Source: a bacterium | Lineage (GTDB): Bacteria > Desulfobacterota > JAPLJL01 | Assembly: GCA_028713675.1 (NCBI GenBank) | Contig: JAQTNV010000023.1 | Coordinates: 1-53,828, forward strand | Reading direction: 5' to 3' | Length of the DNA stretch: 53,828 nucleotides | Shown: positions 24,337-34,600 of the stretch, one piece after another | Layout of the letters: the number at the start of each line of letters is the position of its first letter | Position numbering within the stretch: position 1 is the stretch's first letter | Position numbers and translations under genes: made by a program | Notes under the pieces: model-generated | Database searches by the model: none | Seen by the model: the letters and a program-made list of their open reading frames with translations, nothing else | What the model was told of the DNA's origin: nothing

Positions 24337-25566
24337 ATGATGAAAATTAATAGAAAACTCCAGATAGCGGGCTCGGTTTTTTTCGTGGCGGTCTGGCTGG
24401 CGGCGCCGGGTTGCGGGGGAAGTTCGGGGAAATATTCCGCCCAGCTGGTCGCGGGGCCGTTCCTCTCTACGGTAACCCAGGATAGCGCCACGATTACCTG
24501 GCAGACCGATAAAAAAGAAAAAGCGATTTTGGAATACGGGTCCGGCGATAGCTATGGAAAACGGGCTTCCGGCCAGACAGAAAAGGATGTTCTGGGAGAA
24601 GAGAACTTTTACCTGAACACGGTTTCCATCGGGGGCTTGGAACCGGTGACCTGGACACATTACCGGATTATCTCCCTCAATCAGCCTTCCCAGGATTATA
24701 GTTTCCGCACTGCCCCAGCGCCGGGCGGAGATTTTCGTTTCATGGTTTACGGGAATTCCAGTCAGAAAGACCTGATGCTAGAAGGAACGGTTCCGGATGA
24801 CAGCATCCACCAGGCGATTTTAAGTGAAATGAAAGAACTGGCCCCGGATTTCGTGATCAATACCGGGGATATGGTTCGCCTGGGCGATTTGCCCGCGGAG
24901 TGGATACATTTCCTTTCAATCCTGGGAGATTTTGCTTCGGGGATCTCTTTCTACCCGGTTCTGGGCAATCACGACCAGGGCGGGGAGGAGATGATGTCCG
25001 GTTTTTTCGGCACTCCCCCCGACGTTTATTACAGTTTTGATTATGGGAACTCGCACTTCACCGTGATCAATACCTATGTGGATTTTTCCGACGACAGCGT
25101 GCAAAAACAATGGCTGGCGAAGGATTTAACCGAAGCCAAGCAAAGAGCGGGCATCACCCGGCTTTTCGCATTCATGCACGCCCCGGCTTATTGCAGCGCT
25201 CCGAACCTGCATAGTGATGACCAGGGAAACCCGGACGCCCAGCAGGGTGAAGATGCCCTGGAATATCTCGCCCCCCTTTTCACGAGCCAGGGAGTCAAAA
25301 TGGTTTTCCAGGGGCATGTTCGGATTTATGAGCGGACCAAGGCCATTAGCGGTAAAAGCGGGACCGCTAGCCCGGCCGGAGTGGTTTATATAGTCACCGG
25401 GGGAGGGGGTGCTTTGCTTGATAGTACCGGCTCCCTGACTGCGCAGCCCTGGACCGTCTATAAGGAAAGCGCGAATCATTTTGTCGAAATGAGCCTGGGA
25501 TCTAATTCCATGACCCTGAAAGCCAGGTATAAGGACGGGATTGCCTTTGACACCGTGAATTATTAG
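24337..25566 (+). CDS. Purple-acid-phosphatase-like metallophosphoesterase lipoprotein with altered metal ligands
   Basis: A 409-residue protein with lipobox A-P-G-C (Cys26). An N-terminal fibronectin-III-like domain (35-128; DSATITWQTDKKEKAILEYG) precedes a calcineurin-like phosphoesterase (134-370), the layout of purple acid phosphatases. Conserved motifs: INTGDM (Asp179), VLGNHDQ (Asn212, His213), FMHAPAY (His282) and QGHVRIYER (His328). Two normally invariant ligands differ: the first-motif Asp is Asn141 (VYGNSSQ), and the second His of GHxH is Arg330. It may be inactive, use one metal, or bind rather than hydrolyse. The next gene is another secreted phosphatase-type lipoprotein, so phosphate scavenging is possible but unproven. 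Confidence 0.82.
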   Translation: MMKINRKLQIAGSVFFVAVWLAAPGCGGSSGKYSAQLVAGPFLSTVTQDSATITWQTDKKEKAILEYGSGDSYGKRASGQTEKDVLGEENFYLNTVSIGGLEPVTWTHYRIISLNQPSQDYSFRTAPAPGGDFRFMVYGNSSQKDLMLEGTVPDDSIHQAILSEMKELAPDFVINTGDMVRLGDLPAEWIHFLSILGDFASGISFYPVLGNHDQGGEEMMSGFFGTPPDVYYSFDYGNSHFTVINTYVDFSDDSVQKQWLAKDLTEAKQRAGITRLFAFMHAPAYCSAPNLHSDDQGNPDAQQGEDALEYLAPLFTSQGVKMVFQGHVRIYERTKAISGKSGTASPAGVVYIVTGGGGALLDSTGSLTAQPWTVYKESANHFVEMSLGSNSMTLKARYKDGIAFDTVNY

Positions 25567-25651
25567 ATGAACCAAACAGGAAATAACCAGATTCATTCTA
25601 ATTGAGTGCCGGCCTGGCCCGGGTAACCCCGAAAATACCGTAAAGGGTAAA

Positions 25652-28150
25652 GTGAATTTCAGGCAGGAAATGAAATTGCCCCTAAATCGGTCCGTCAAAA
25701 ACATCGTCGTTTGTCTGGCAATCCTCTCGGTTCTTTCCGCCTGCGGCGGGGGAGGCGGGAAACTGATTTCCCCCGGCGGGGAAGCCTCGCGGGCGGTGGG
25801 ACGCCTCCCGGACGGATCGGTCCTGATCCCCGGGGGATGGCGCGTTTCCCCTCCCGGGATCCAGGTCCTCCTGGGCAGTTTCCCGATGAATATGGTTCTC
25901 TCCCCGGACGGGAAAAACATCGTCGTGACCAACAACGGCTACGGGCTGATGGAATACGCCGAACGCCCGGAGGAACCGGCTACCCTGGAGGATTACAAGG
26001 AATACGAAATAGCGTTCGCGTTCCGCCCCAAGGATCAATCCCTTTCCGTAGTGGACCTGGCTTCAGGGCGGGTGGTCCAGAATATCTGGGCCCATGCCTA
26101 TCCGGGTTCCGCCACCAGCGAGGCCTTCTTTCTCGGGCTCGCCTGGGATGCGGCCGGGAACAAGCTTTATGCCTCGGGAGGACAGTCCCAGAAGATCCTG
26201 GTTTATGACTGGCGGAACGGGGGGCTGGATTTAAACCGGGTCATTCCGGTGCCGGGTTTCCCCGGGGGCCTGACCGTTTCTCACCATGGGGACACGCTTT
26301 TCGTGGCCGAGAATATGGGTAACCGCGTGGCGGTGGTTGATCTCCGGAATGATTCCATCCTGAGCGAGATCGCGGTCGGGCCGTACCCTTACTGGCTGAC
26401 CCTGACTCCCGACGGACGAAAGCTCTATGTCTCCAACTGGGGCCCGGCAGAATTGTGGCAGAAATCGCGGGTTTCGGTGATTGACACGGCGGCCCTGAAG
26501 GTAATCGGGGACATCGAGGTCGGGAAAAATCCGGAAGGTATGGCGATCACCTCCGACGGCTCGAGACTTTATGTCGCCAACAGCGACACCGACGATATCT
26601 CGGTGATCGATCCCGGCCTGGACCAGGTGATCGAAACCATTTCCCTCCGGGACTCCCCGGATCTCCCGATGGGGATCTATCCCACGCACCTGAGCCTGAG
26701 CCCGGGGGAGGATCGCCTGTATGTGTCCTGCTCGGGGGAAAACGCCGTCCGGGTGATAGCCCTCCCGGGGCACGGGCTGGCCGGCATCATTCCCGCCGGC
26801 TGGTATCCCACCGCCACCGCGGTCAGCCCGGACCGCCGGAATCTCTATATCGCCAACGCCAAGGGCGAAGGCGCCGGCCCCAACCCGAATTTCGAGTATG
26901 TCGGGGGGATGATCCGGGGGGCCCTCTCGATCATGCCGGTTCCGGATGAGGCGGAACTTGGCGTTTACACGGAAACGGCGCTCGCGAACAACCGGCGCCC
27001 GGCCGGGTTTTTCTCCGCCGGGGAAGTCGCCGCGGGCCGGTCTCCCATTCCCTCCGCCGCGGGGGAGCCTTCCCCGATCAAACATGTCTTTTTCATCATG
27101 AGGGAAAATAAAACCTACGACCAGGTTCTCGGGGACCTGGAAGGAGCCGACGGTGATCCCGGGCTCTGCATTTTCGGGGAGGAATACACCCCCAATTTTC
27201 ATAAGCTGGCCCGCGAGTTCACCAACCTGGATAATTTCTATTCCAACGCGGAGGTTTCGGTCCAGGGGCACATCTGGAACACCGCATTTACCATCAACGA
27301 TTTCAGCGAAAAAACCTGGATGGCCAACTACCGGGACAGTGCCGAGGCCCGGCCGCCTCCGACCTCGCTGGAACCGGCTTCCTATCCCTGGGCCGGGTTC
27401 ATTTTCCATCAGCTCCTCAATTCCGGGGTGGGCTTCCGCGATTACGGCCAGATCGTCGGGATTATCGGAGAGGGGGCGCTGTTCTCGAGGTATTGGGACG
27501 GCAAGTTCTGGGAGATGGCGACCAGGGATGTGGACAAGATCAAACCCATTATTGAAGACATAAATAACGGGAAGGTTGAGCCCTTCACTTATATCCTCCT
27601 GCCCAATGACCATACCTACGGCATTACCCCCGGAAAGCCGGCCCCCGAATCCATGGTGGCGGACAACGACGAGGCCACCGGACGTCTGGTGGAGGCGATT
27701 TCCCGGAGCCCGTACTGGAAAGAGTCGGCCATCTTTATCACCGAGGACGATCCCCAGAGCGGGGCGGATCACGTGGACGCCCACCGGACCCTCGGCCTGG
27801 TGATCAGCCCTTATTCCCGGCGCGGGTTTGTCTCCCATACCCAATACAGCTTTTCCTCGATTCATAAAACGATCGAGCTGATCCTGGGCCTGAACCCGAT
27901 TTCCCGTTCGGATGCCGGGGCGCCCCCGATGTATGACTGCTTTTCCAGCCAACCCGACCCGAAGCCGTTTCTGGCGGTTCCCCGCCGGATCCCGGAGGTG
28001 ATGACCCAATCCCTGGAGCAGATGGATCCGGAATTCAAAGCCATGGCCCGGGAATGCCAGAAGATGAATTGGAATATTCCCGACCAGGTCGAGATCGGGC
28101 ATATCCTTTATAAAGTGATGAAGGATAAAAAAAAGAAGAATAGCCAGTAA
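25652..28150 (+). CDS. YncE-like beta-propeller fused to alkaline-phosphatase-superfamily phosphoesterase, lipoprotein
   Basis: An 832-residue protein. The start is GTG 25652; ATG 25670 is an alternative that also keeps the signal. Lipobox L-S-A-C (Cys31) followed by a Gly run. Residues about 55-430 are seven YVTN/YncE-type propeller repeats (GNRVAVVDLRNDSILSEIAVG, PYWLTLTPDGRKLYVSNWG, GMAITSDGSRLYVANSDTDD). Residues 460-790 match the phosphoesterase family of the alkaline phosphatase superfamily: HVFFIMRENKTYDQVLGDL, TPNFHKLAREFTNLDNFY, AIFITEDDPQSGADHVDAHR and VISPYSRRG. This two-domain pairing is a known family whose in vivo substrate is unclear. It lies about 85 bases downstream of the metallophosphoesterase, probably co-transcribed. 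Surface-exposed or periplasmic. Confidence 0.88.
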   Translation: MNFRQEMKLPLNRSVKNIVVCLAILSVLSACGGGGGKLISPGGEASRAVGRLPDGSVLIPGGWRVSPPGIQVLLGSFPMNMVLSPDGKNIVVTNNGYGLMEYAERPEEPATLEDYKEYEIAFAFRPKDQSLSVVDLASGRVVQNIWAHAYPGSATSEAFFLGLAWDAAGNKLYASGGQSQKILVYDWRNGGLDLNRVIPVPGFPGGLTVSHHGDTLFVAENMGNRVAVVDLRNDSILSEIAVGPYPYWLTLTPDGRKLYVSNWGPAELWQKSRVSVIDTAALKVIGDIEVGKNPEGMAITSDGSRLYVANSDTDDISVIDPGLDQVIETISLRDSPDLPMGIYPTHLSLSPGEDRLYVSCSGENAVRVIALPGHGLAGIIPAGWYPTATAVSPDRRNLYIANAKGEGAGPNPNFEYVGGMIRGALSIMPVPDEAELGVYTETALANNRRPAGFFSAGEVAAGRSPIPSAAGEPSPIKHVFFIMRENKTYDQVLGDLEGADGDPGLCIFGEEYTPNFHKLAREFTNLDNFYSNAEVSVQGHIWNTAFTINDFSEKTWMANYRDSAEARPPPTSLEPASYPWAGFIFHQLLNSGVGFRDYGQIVGIIGEGALFSRYWDGKFWEMATRDVDKIKPIIEDINNGKVEPFTYILLPNDHTYGITPGKPAPESMVADNDEATGRLVEAISRSPYWKESAIFITEDDPQSGADHVDAHRTLGLVISPYSRRGFVSHTQYSFSSIHKTIELILGLNPISRSDAGAPPMYDCFSSQPDPKPFLAVPRRIPEVMTQSLEQMDPEFKAMARECQKMNWNIPDQVEIGHILYKVMKDKKKKNSQ

Positions 28151-28175
28151 CAGGCAGCCGGTAGCCGGGGAGAAT
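28141..28175. repeat. Short heptameric array, AGCCGGT type
   Basis: Units agccagt / aacaggc / agccggt / agccggg overlap the stop codon of the preceding gene. A longer array of the same type lies at 47737. The rest of the gap to 28369 is AT-richer with no clear signal. Confidence 0.6.
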
Positions 28176-28369
28176 GTCCGGCTGATTAAAAATATCAACA
28201 AATAATTTTCTTTGTCCCCCCTGAAGTTCAAGCTATATAATCCAAATTGACGGTTGCCTGATGACATCCTTTGTCATCCGTGTTTGTTATGTTTCTTTGG
28301 TATTTTAAGAATCTGATTTGGAATCAAGGTTGGTATTAAGATGGGAATAAAAACGGATAATAAGCCAGC

Positions 28370-31300
28370 ATGCTGACGGTAAAGTACGGGCCCTTTCACC
28401 CGGGGCTGGAGGAGGATTTCATCCGGTTCCTGAAGGAACTGAAGCAGGAGAACCCGCTTTCACCCGTCGGGGTGGTCACCCCTTCCCGCTGGCTGCTTTC
28501 CCACCTGAAGGAGATCTGTCTCCGGGAGGGGGTTAACCTTTTCCACGTTTCCTTTTCCACCCTGCACGCCTTCGCGCTCAGGATTCTCCGTCGGGAAGGG
28601 GAGACGCTGGCTCCGGACGGGGAGATCGCCTTCGATTTCCTCCTGCGTAAAACCCTCGAGACCGGGGACTGGCCCGGGTATTTCCGCCAGGGGGCGGGGA
28701 ACAAGGGCTTCGCCGAGGCCCTTTACCAGTCCTTCCGCGACCTGAAAGACAGCGGGATTAATCCGGATGACGCCATCGCCGCCGTAAGAGAAGGCTATGT
28801 CCCCGGGGGCGAGCGGGTGGCGGAGATCTTCAGAATCTACCGGGCCTTCGTGCGGAAGCAGGAGGAGCTCGGATTCCGGGACTTGGCCGATTGTTACCGC
28901 GGGGCCGCGGCCCTGATCAGGCGGGATGATTACCGCCCGGGGTCCGACGCCTTGGTTTTGTACGGTTTTTACGATCTTTCCGGGTCCCAGCTCGACCTGG
29001 TGGAGGCGCTTCCGGAGAAATTCCCGGTGAGCTGGTATTTTCCCTTTGACCCGGAGGATCCGGATTACCGTTACGCCGAGCCGTTCTTCAAACTCAAGCC
29101 CGTGGGCCTGGCCCGGGAGATCGTAAACCTGAACCTGAGGTCCGGAGCCGGGAGGGGCAGGGGGCAGAAGCCGGTTCTGATCAGCGCCTGCGGACCCCGC
29201 GACGAGGTTTTCTGGACGGCCAAGAAAATCCTTGAATTGGTTGACGCCCGCGGGTATAAATTCGAAGACATCGCGGTGATCTCCCGGGGGCTGGAGCCCT
29301 ACCGGGAGGCTTTCGCCGCGGTCTTTTCCGAAAACCTGATTCCCTTCTCCGCCAGTATCGGGGAGCCGGTAGCCCTTCATCCTTTCATCCGGGCGGTGAT
29401 GGCCCTGGTCACACTCCCGGGTGAGGGCTTTCCCCGGGGGCAGCTTCTGGAGGTCCTCCGTTCCCCGTATCTGCGGATCCCGGCAGACTCCCGGGGCCCG
29501 GGAAAAAGAACCGATCTCTGGGACAAATGGAGCCGGGCCCTGGGGCTGGTCCGGGGGTTGGACGCCTGGATCCAGGGCTTCCGGCTCGGCGCGGAGAAAG
29601 GGGAAATCCCCGCGGGGGACGAAGTGATCGAGGTGGACCGAGGAGAGGCCGGGATCCTGTTCGAGTTTCTGCAATCCCTCCGGGCTGATTTCGGGGCTTT
29701 ACCGGAAAAGGCCGGCTTCGCCGAATGGATCGGGATTTACCGGAATCTGATCGGAACTTACCTGGATCCGGGGCCTTTGTCCCCGGGCGGTTTTGCAATC
29801 CCAGGAGAGGATCCCCGGGAGGAATTTTATGCGCGCCGGGAAAAGGCGGTGGTTCAATTCCTGGAGACCGCGTTTTCTTCCCTGGCCGGTTTGCGCAAGA
29901 TCGGTTTCGAAGTGGGCCGGGAGGAATTTTTGAAAATTTTCCTTCAGGTTTTGGAAGAGGGAAGGGTCCCCCTGGGGATTCCCGGGTATCCGGGGCGGGG
30001 GGTCCAGATCCTGGACGCCATGGCCTCCCGGGGGCTTCGCTTCAAAGTGGTTTTTCTCCTGGGGGCCAACGAAAAGAACTTTCCCCGCTACATTCAGGAA
30101 GAGCCCTTTCTCCGGGATTCGACCCGCTTCAGGATCCAGGAAACCCTGGGGGTCTATCTGCCCGAAAAGCTGAAGGGGTTCGAAGAGGAAAAGCTGCTTT
30201 TTCATTTCGTCCGGGAATCGGCGGACGACCAGTTATTCATTCTTTTCCAGCGGTCTGACGAGAGCGGAAAGGCCCTGGTCCCATCCCTTTACCTCTCGGA
30301 AATTTCAGGTGAGTTTTCCGCCCCGAAAGCCGATTTTCTGGTGCCCAGAATCAAGCGGGATAAATTTAAAGTTATATGTAAAAAATATGATTATAACTAT
30401 CTTAATATTAAGGAAAATATTATCCATACGTTGCTCATAAACGAAACGCCGGGACCGGGAATTTATGCTTCTTCTCCCGGTTGGGAAAATCAACTCGAGG
30501 TGATGGCCGGATTTAACCGGGCGAGAGGCAAAAACCTGGACCTTGGCCCCGCCGATGGAATAATCGGGGAGATACCCGATTGGTGGCGGGAAAGAAACCG
30601 GAAGGGATTTTCCCCCTCCTCGCTGGAACAGTACACCCGCTGCCCTTTTCAGTATTTTCTGGAACGGGTCCTGGAGATCGAATACCTGCCCGAACCGGAA
30701 CCAGTTTCCGAGATCGGCCGGGACCAGGTCGGATACCTTTATCACCTGGTCCTCAATTCGGTCTACCGGTCCCGGCCGGGAAAGTGGTGGGAGAGTCCCG
30801 GGTGGAAAGAGCCGCTGACCGGGATCATGCGGGAGAATTTCGCGGACTATTCCCGCGGGTTCCCCACGGGCTTTCCCCTGGTCTGGGAGATCCTCCAGGA
30901 GAAGATTTCCCGGAATATCCTCCGGTTCCTGGAATGGGATGCCGGGCGTCTTCGCGAAAACGGAATGACCCCCAGCTTTTTTGAGGAAAAGGTTGAGGGT
31001 TTTCTTCACCTGGGAAAACCGGGATGGGAGAAGATTCTTTTCCACGGAGTCATTGACCGGGTGGATGAGGGAATCGGCGCGGAGGGAAGCCGCCGGAAAA
31101 TAATCGATTACAAATCCCGCTCCCGGCCGCCCGCTTCCGCTTTCAAAACCCGGATTCTCACGGGGAGATCGCTCCAGCCACTGATTTACCCGCTTCTGGC
31201 GGATTTCCTGCCGGCGGGCCCGAAGGGGAAAGGGACGGAGAAACCGGAAACGGAATTCTCGTTCTTATATCTTGAGGGCACCGGGAAGGATGGGGGACCG

Positions 31301-31537
31301 CTGGAGGAAAATTCCCTCGAGAAGGGGATCGGGAACAACCTCCGGGACTTTTTCCCCACCCTGATTTTCCTGCTCGAATCCATCCGGGACGGGCTCTTTT
31401 TCATCAACCCGGACGAGAGGGGGCAATGCGGTTACTGCGATTATTCCTCCGTCTGCCGGAAAAATGACCCCGGCCTCAGGGACAGGAGGAAAAACGATCA
31501 ACGTGCCCAGGCGTTTGCAGGGATAGGGAAAAAATGA
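28370..31537 (+). CDS. addB: AddB-like helicase/nuclease subunit lacking Walker A
   Basis: A 1055-residue protein directly upstream of addA. In AddAB this subunit processes double-strand breaks and recognises Chi. The C-terminal RecB-type nuclease is clear: FSPSSLEQYTRCPFQYFLER, LFHGVIDRVDEG and KIIDYKSRS (the D...D-x-K core). It carries an iron-sulfur cluster formed by the Cys of YTRCPF plus CGYCDYSSVC near the C-terminus. The central part has inactive superfamily-1 helicase features (VVFLLGANEKNFP; DIAVISRGLEPYREAFAAVF). Unlike Bacillus AddB the N-terminus has no GxxGxGK nucleotide-binding loop: it runs PLSPVGVVTPSRWLLSHLKE without a Walker A, so ATP binding is probably lost. No Shine-Dalgarno sequence is visible at ATG 28370. 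Confidence 0.88.
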   Translation: MLTVKYGPFHPGLEEDFIRFLKELKQENPLSPVGVVTPSRWLLSHLKEICLREGVNLFHVSFSTLHAFALRILRREGETLAPDGEIAFDFLLRKTLETGDWPGYFRQGAGNKGFAEALYQSFRDLKDSGINPDDAIAAVREGYVPGGERVAEIFRIYRAFVRKQEELGFRDLADCYRGAAALIRRDDYRPGSDALVLYGFYDLSGSQLDLVEALPEKFPVSWYFPFDPEDPDYRYAEPFFKLKPVGLAREIVNLNLRSGAGRGRGQKPVLISACGPRDEVFWTAKKILELVDARGYKFEDIAVISRGLEPYREAFAAVFSENLIPFSASIGEPVALHPFIRAVMALVTLPGEGFPRGQLLEVLRSPYLRIPADSRGPGKRTDLWDKWSRALGLVRGLDAWIQGFRLGAEKGEIPAGDEVIEVDRGEAGILFEFLQSLRADFGALPEKAGFAEWIGIYRNLIGTYLDPGPLSPGGFAIPGEDPREEFYARREKAVVQFLETAFSSLAGLRKIGFEVGREEFLKIFLQVLEEGRVPLGIPGYPGRGVQILDAMASRGLRFKVVFLLGANEKNFPRYIQEEPFLRDSTRFRIQETLGVYLPEKLKGFEEEKLLFHFVRESADDQLFILFQRSDESGKALVPSLYLSEISGEFSAPKADFLVPRIKRDKFKVICKKYDYNYLNIKENIIHTLLINETPGPGIYASSPGWENQLEVMAGFNRARGKNLDLGPADGIIGEIPDWWRERNRKGFSPSSLEQYTRCPFQYFLERVLEIEYLPEPEPVSEIGRDQVGYLYHLVLNSVYRSRPGKWWESPGWKEPLTGIMRENFADYSRGFPTGFPLVWEILQEKISRNILRFLEWDAGRLRENGMTPSFFEEKVEGFLHLGKPGWEKILFHGVIDRVDEGIGAEGSRRKIIDYKSRSRPPASAFKTRILTGRSLQPLIYPLLADFLPAGPKGKGTEKPETEFSFLYLEGTGKDGGPLEENSLEKGIGNNLRDFFPTLIFLLESIRDGLFFINPDERGQCGYCDYSSVCRKNDPGLRDRRKNDQRAQAFAGIGKK

Positions 31538-31640
31538 AAGCCAAACGAATTGACGATTTCCGATTGACGATTGACGAATGAAAGCCAAAGAAATCCGATG
31601 AAACAGAAAGTAGGGCAAGGCTTCAACCTTGCGGGTAACG
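31537..31640. repeat. Heptameric array and REP-like hairpin at the addB-addA junction
   Basis: Units attgacg / atttccg / attgacg / attgacg (31549-31576), then GTAGGGCAAGG-CTTCAA-CCTTGC (hairpin arms 31615-31620 and 31627-31632). The latter is a relative of the palindromes at 11428 and 24192, and lies inside the addA frame. Confidence 0.65.
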
Positions 31641-34600
31641 TGGAAATTCCAGATTCAGATCAGCGGCAACGGGCGGTTACCGAAACCGGCCGCAATGTTG
31701 TGCTGGTGGCGGGGGCCGGGACGGGCAAGACCACCATCCTGGTGAAAAGGATCGCGGAGACTGTCCTTGGCCAGGGGATTCCCCTGACCCAGGTCGTGGC
31801 CCTGACCTTTACCGAGAAGGCCGCGGCGGAAATGAAAATCCGGCTGGGACAGAAACTGGCCCAGATGCACGGGTCTCTTTCCGCAGAGCGCGGGGGTAAA
31901 GAGGAGGGGGAAACCGGTGACTTATGCGGACGGCACGGCCTCGCCCCCGATGATCTCCGGGCCCGCATCGAGGCGGCCCGCGAAGTCCTGGAGCAGGCCC
32001 AGATCGGGACGATCCACAGCTTCTGTGCCCATCTCCTGCGTCTTTATCCCCTCGAGGCCCGGGTTTCCCCGGGTTTTCAGGTGGATGAGGGCGCGGTTTT
32101 TGAAGAATTCCTCAACCGGAAGTGGGGGGAATGGATCGAGTCGGAGCTCAAGCTCGGGAACCCGCGGGAACCCGAATGGCGGGAGATCCTGGGATTGATC
32201 CGGCTCGAGGACCTGGGCCGGGTGGCCCGGGCGCTCTCCGACTTCGAAATTCCTCTCCCGGCCCCGGACTGGGAACTCGGGGAAGAGGCGAGGCTGGCTG
32301 TCCGTCTCGAAGAATTCTCCCTCCGGCTGCAGGATTTGGTGACCCGTCTGAAACAGGTGAAATCGGTCATTCTGCTCGAGAAGCTCGAGCGGATTGGGGA
32401 GATCGTCCGGATGATCCGGGAAAGAGATCCGGGGAAAGACCAGGCCGTTAGCGAGTTTATTTCGAGCGGCGGCGCGCCTAAGCCCAGCACCAAATGGAGC
32501 GAAGAGGACCGGGAACTGGCGACCCGGCTTTATGACGAGGGAATGGAGCTTGTCCAGGTCAATCCCCGGGCCGCCGGAATGGTTTTCCGTCTGCTCCTGC
32601 CTTTCATCCGGTCTTTTCGGGAGGAATACCTGGCGGAGGGCTGGGTCAATTTTTCCGGGCTGCTTTCCCTGGCCCGGGATCTGCTCTTCCGGCATCCGGA
32701 GGTGAGGCGGGAGCTGAAGCAGAAATTCCGGGCGATCCTGGTGGACGAGTTCCAGGACACCGACCCGATTCAATACCAAATTATTCTCCTGCTCGCGGAA
32801 AAGGTTGAGGGGAAAGCTTCTTCCTGGGATGGGCTTGAACTGGAGCCGGGCAAGCTTTTTATCGTCGGTGATCCCAAGCAGGCCATTTACACCTTCCGGC
32901 GGGCGGATATCGAGGCCTACGAAGAGGTCCTGGAACGGGTTTTGCGCCGGACGGGGGTTCATCTCGATCTTTTCACCAATTTCCGGAGCCATCCGGGGAT
33001 CATCGATTTTGTCAACCGGGTTTTTGACGGGGGCGCGCGTCCGGGCCTGGGGCTGATCGAAGCCCGGGCGGGGGTCCAGCCTTCCTACCACGCGATCCAG
33101 TCCAGCCGGAAGCAGGAGTTTCCGTGCCAGAAGTTGGAAATGATCCTGGTGGACAATCCCGGAGGCGGGCTCTCCGCCGACGAAGCCCGGCGGGGAGAAG
33201 CGGAGCTGATGGTCCGCTGGATCCGGGAGACGGTGGGGGAAACCATTCCCGACCCGGAAAAGGGCAGCCGGAAATCCGGTTATTCAGATATCGCCCTGCT
33301 TCTCCGGTCTTTCACCCCGGTTTCCATTTACCTCGAGGCTTTCAAGGAAGCCGGGATTCCCTATGTAATCCAAGGCGAAAAGACCTTCTTTTCCGCCCAG
33401 GAGGTGCTGGATTTTCATAACCTCTTAAAGGCCGTCGCCGATCCCCAGGACCAGCTCGCGCTGGTCGGGGTTCTTCGCTCGCCCCTGGGTGGATTGAACG
33501 ACCGGGAGATTTACGAGCTCAAGGCCCGATCCGGGCTTTCCTATCTGGACCCGTCGCCGTCATGCCCGCCCGGGCTCGCACCTCTTTTCCGGTCCCTCCG
33601 GGAGTTGAATGCCCTTTCCCGGCAGCTTTCCCTTCCGGAGATTATCGATGAGGTTTTCGCCCGCACTTACATCCGGGAAGTGACGGTGTCCGGGCACCTG
33701 GGCGAGCAGAAGCTCGCGAACCTGGAAAAAATCCGGTCCCGGGCGGCGGAGATGGCCCTCCCGGGCGGACGCCCCTTCGGCCCCGGTCTTTCCGATTTTG
33801 TCCGGATACTCGAAAAATCCCGCCGGGAACTCAAGGAGGAAGGGGAAAGCCCCCTCGCGGACGAGACCGTGGAAGCGGTCCGGGTTATTTCCATTCACAA
33901 GGCCAAGGGGCTGGAGTTCCCCTTCGTGATCCTGGCCGACCTGCACCGTCTCGAACGGGGCGTGGAGGAAGACCAGCCGGTGCGGGCGGACCGCCGGGGG
34001 CAATCCCTGGGGCTTTCGCTGCCGGGGGTGAAATCGCTTTCGGCGATCGAGCTGATCCAAAAAGAGGGACAACGGAAGGAAGAGGAGGAAAAGCGCGTGC
34101 TTTACGTGGCCCTGACCCGGGCGCGCGAGCGCCTGCTCCTCACCGGTTCGGCGCGGTACGAAGAAAATACCTGGCTCCGGCAGATCGCCCGGGCGCTGGA
34201 AACCGATTTCCAGGAACAAAAAACAGGAAGGTTGGATCCGGGCGGCGGGGTCCGGATCGATTTTTCCATTTATGAATTCAATCCCGCCCGGGCCCCGAGG
34301 CGCCGGGCGGCGGCCCGGGCCGGGAAACCCCGGGATTTCTGCCGGATCTCCGAGTTCTGGAAGGGGCGCGAGGAATTTTACCGAAACGTTTCGCCCCGGT
34401 TCCTTTCTCCGACCGGGTTGAATAAAGAGGAGGAAGTCATCGCCCCGGCCCTGACCGGGGAAGACGGCGGACGGAAAAGCCGAAGACCTGGTCCGGCCGG
34501 GGATGGCCCTTCCTCCGCCCGGATCGGGATTATCTGCCACCGGGTCCTGGAGAGGTGTGATTTCCCCGTTCTGGCGGATCCGGGCTTCGATCTTTCGGAA

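Noticed and set aside
26231-28267. 678-codon minus-strand open frame
   Set aside because: It is the antisense shadow of the YncE/phosphatase gene, produced by GC-biased third positions. The protein has no recognisable motif while the plus strand has many.
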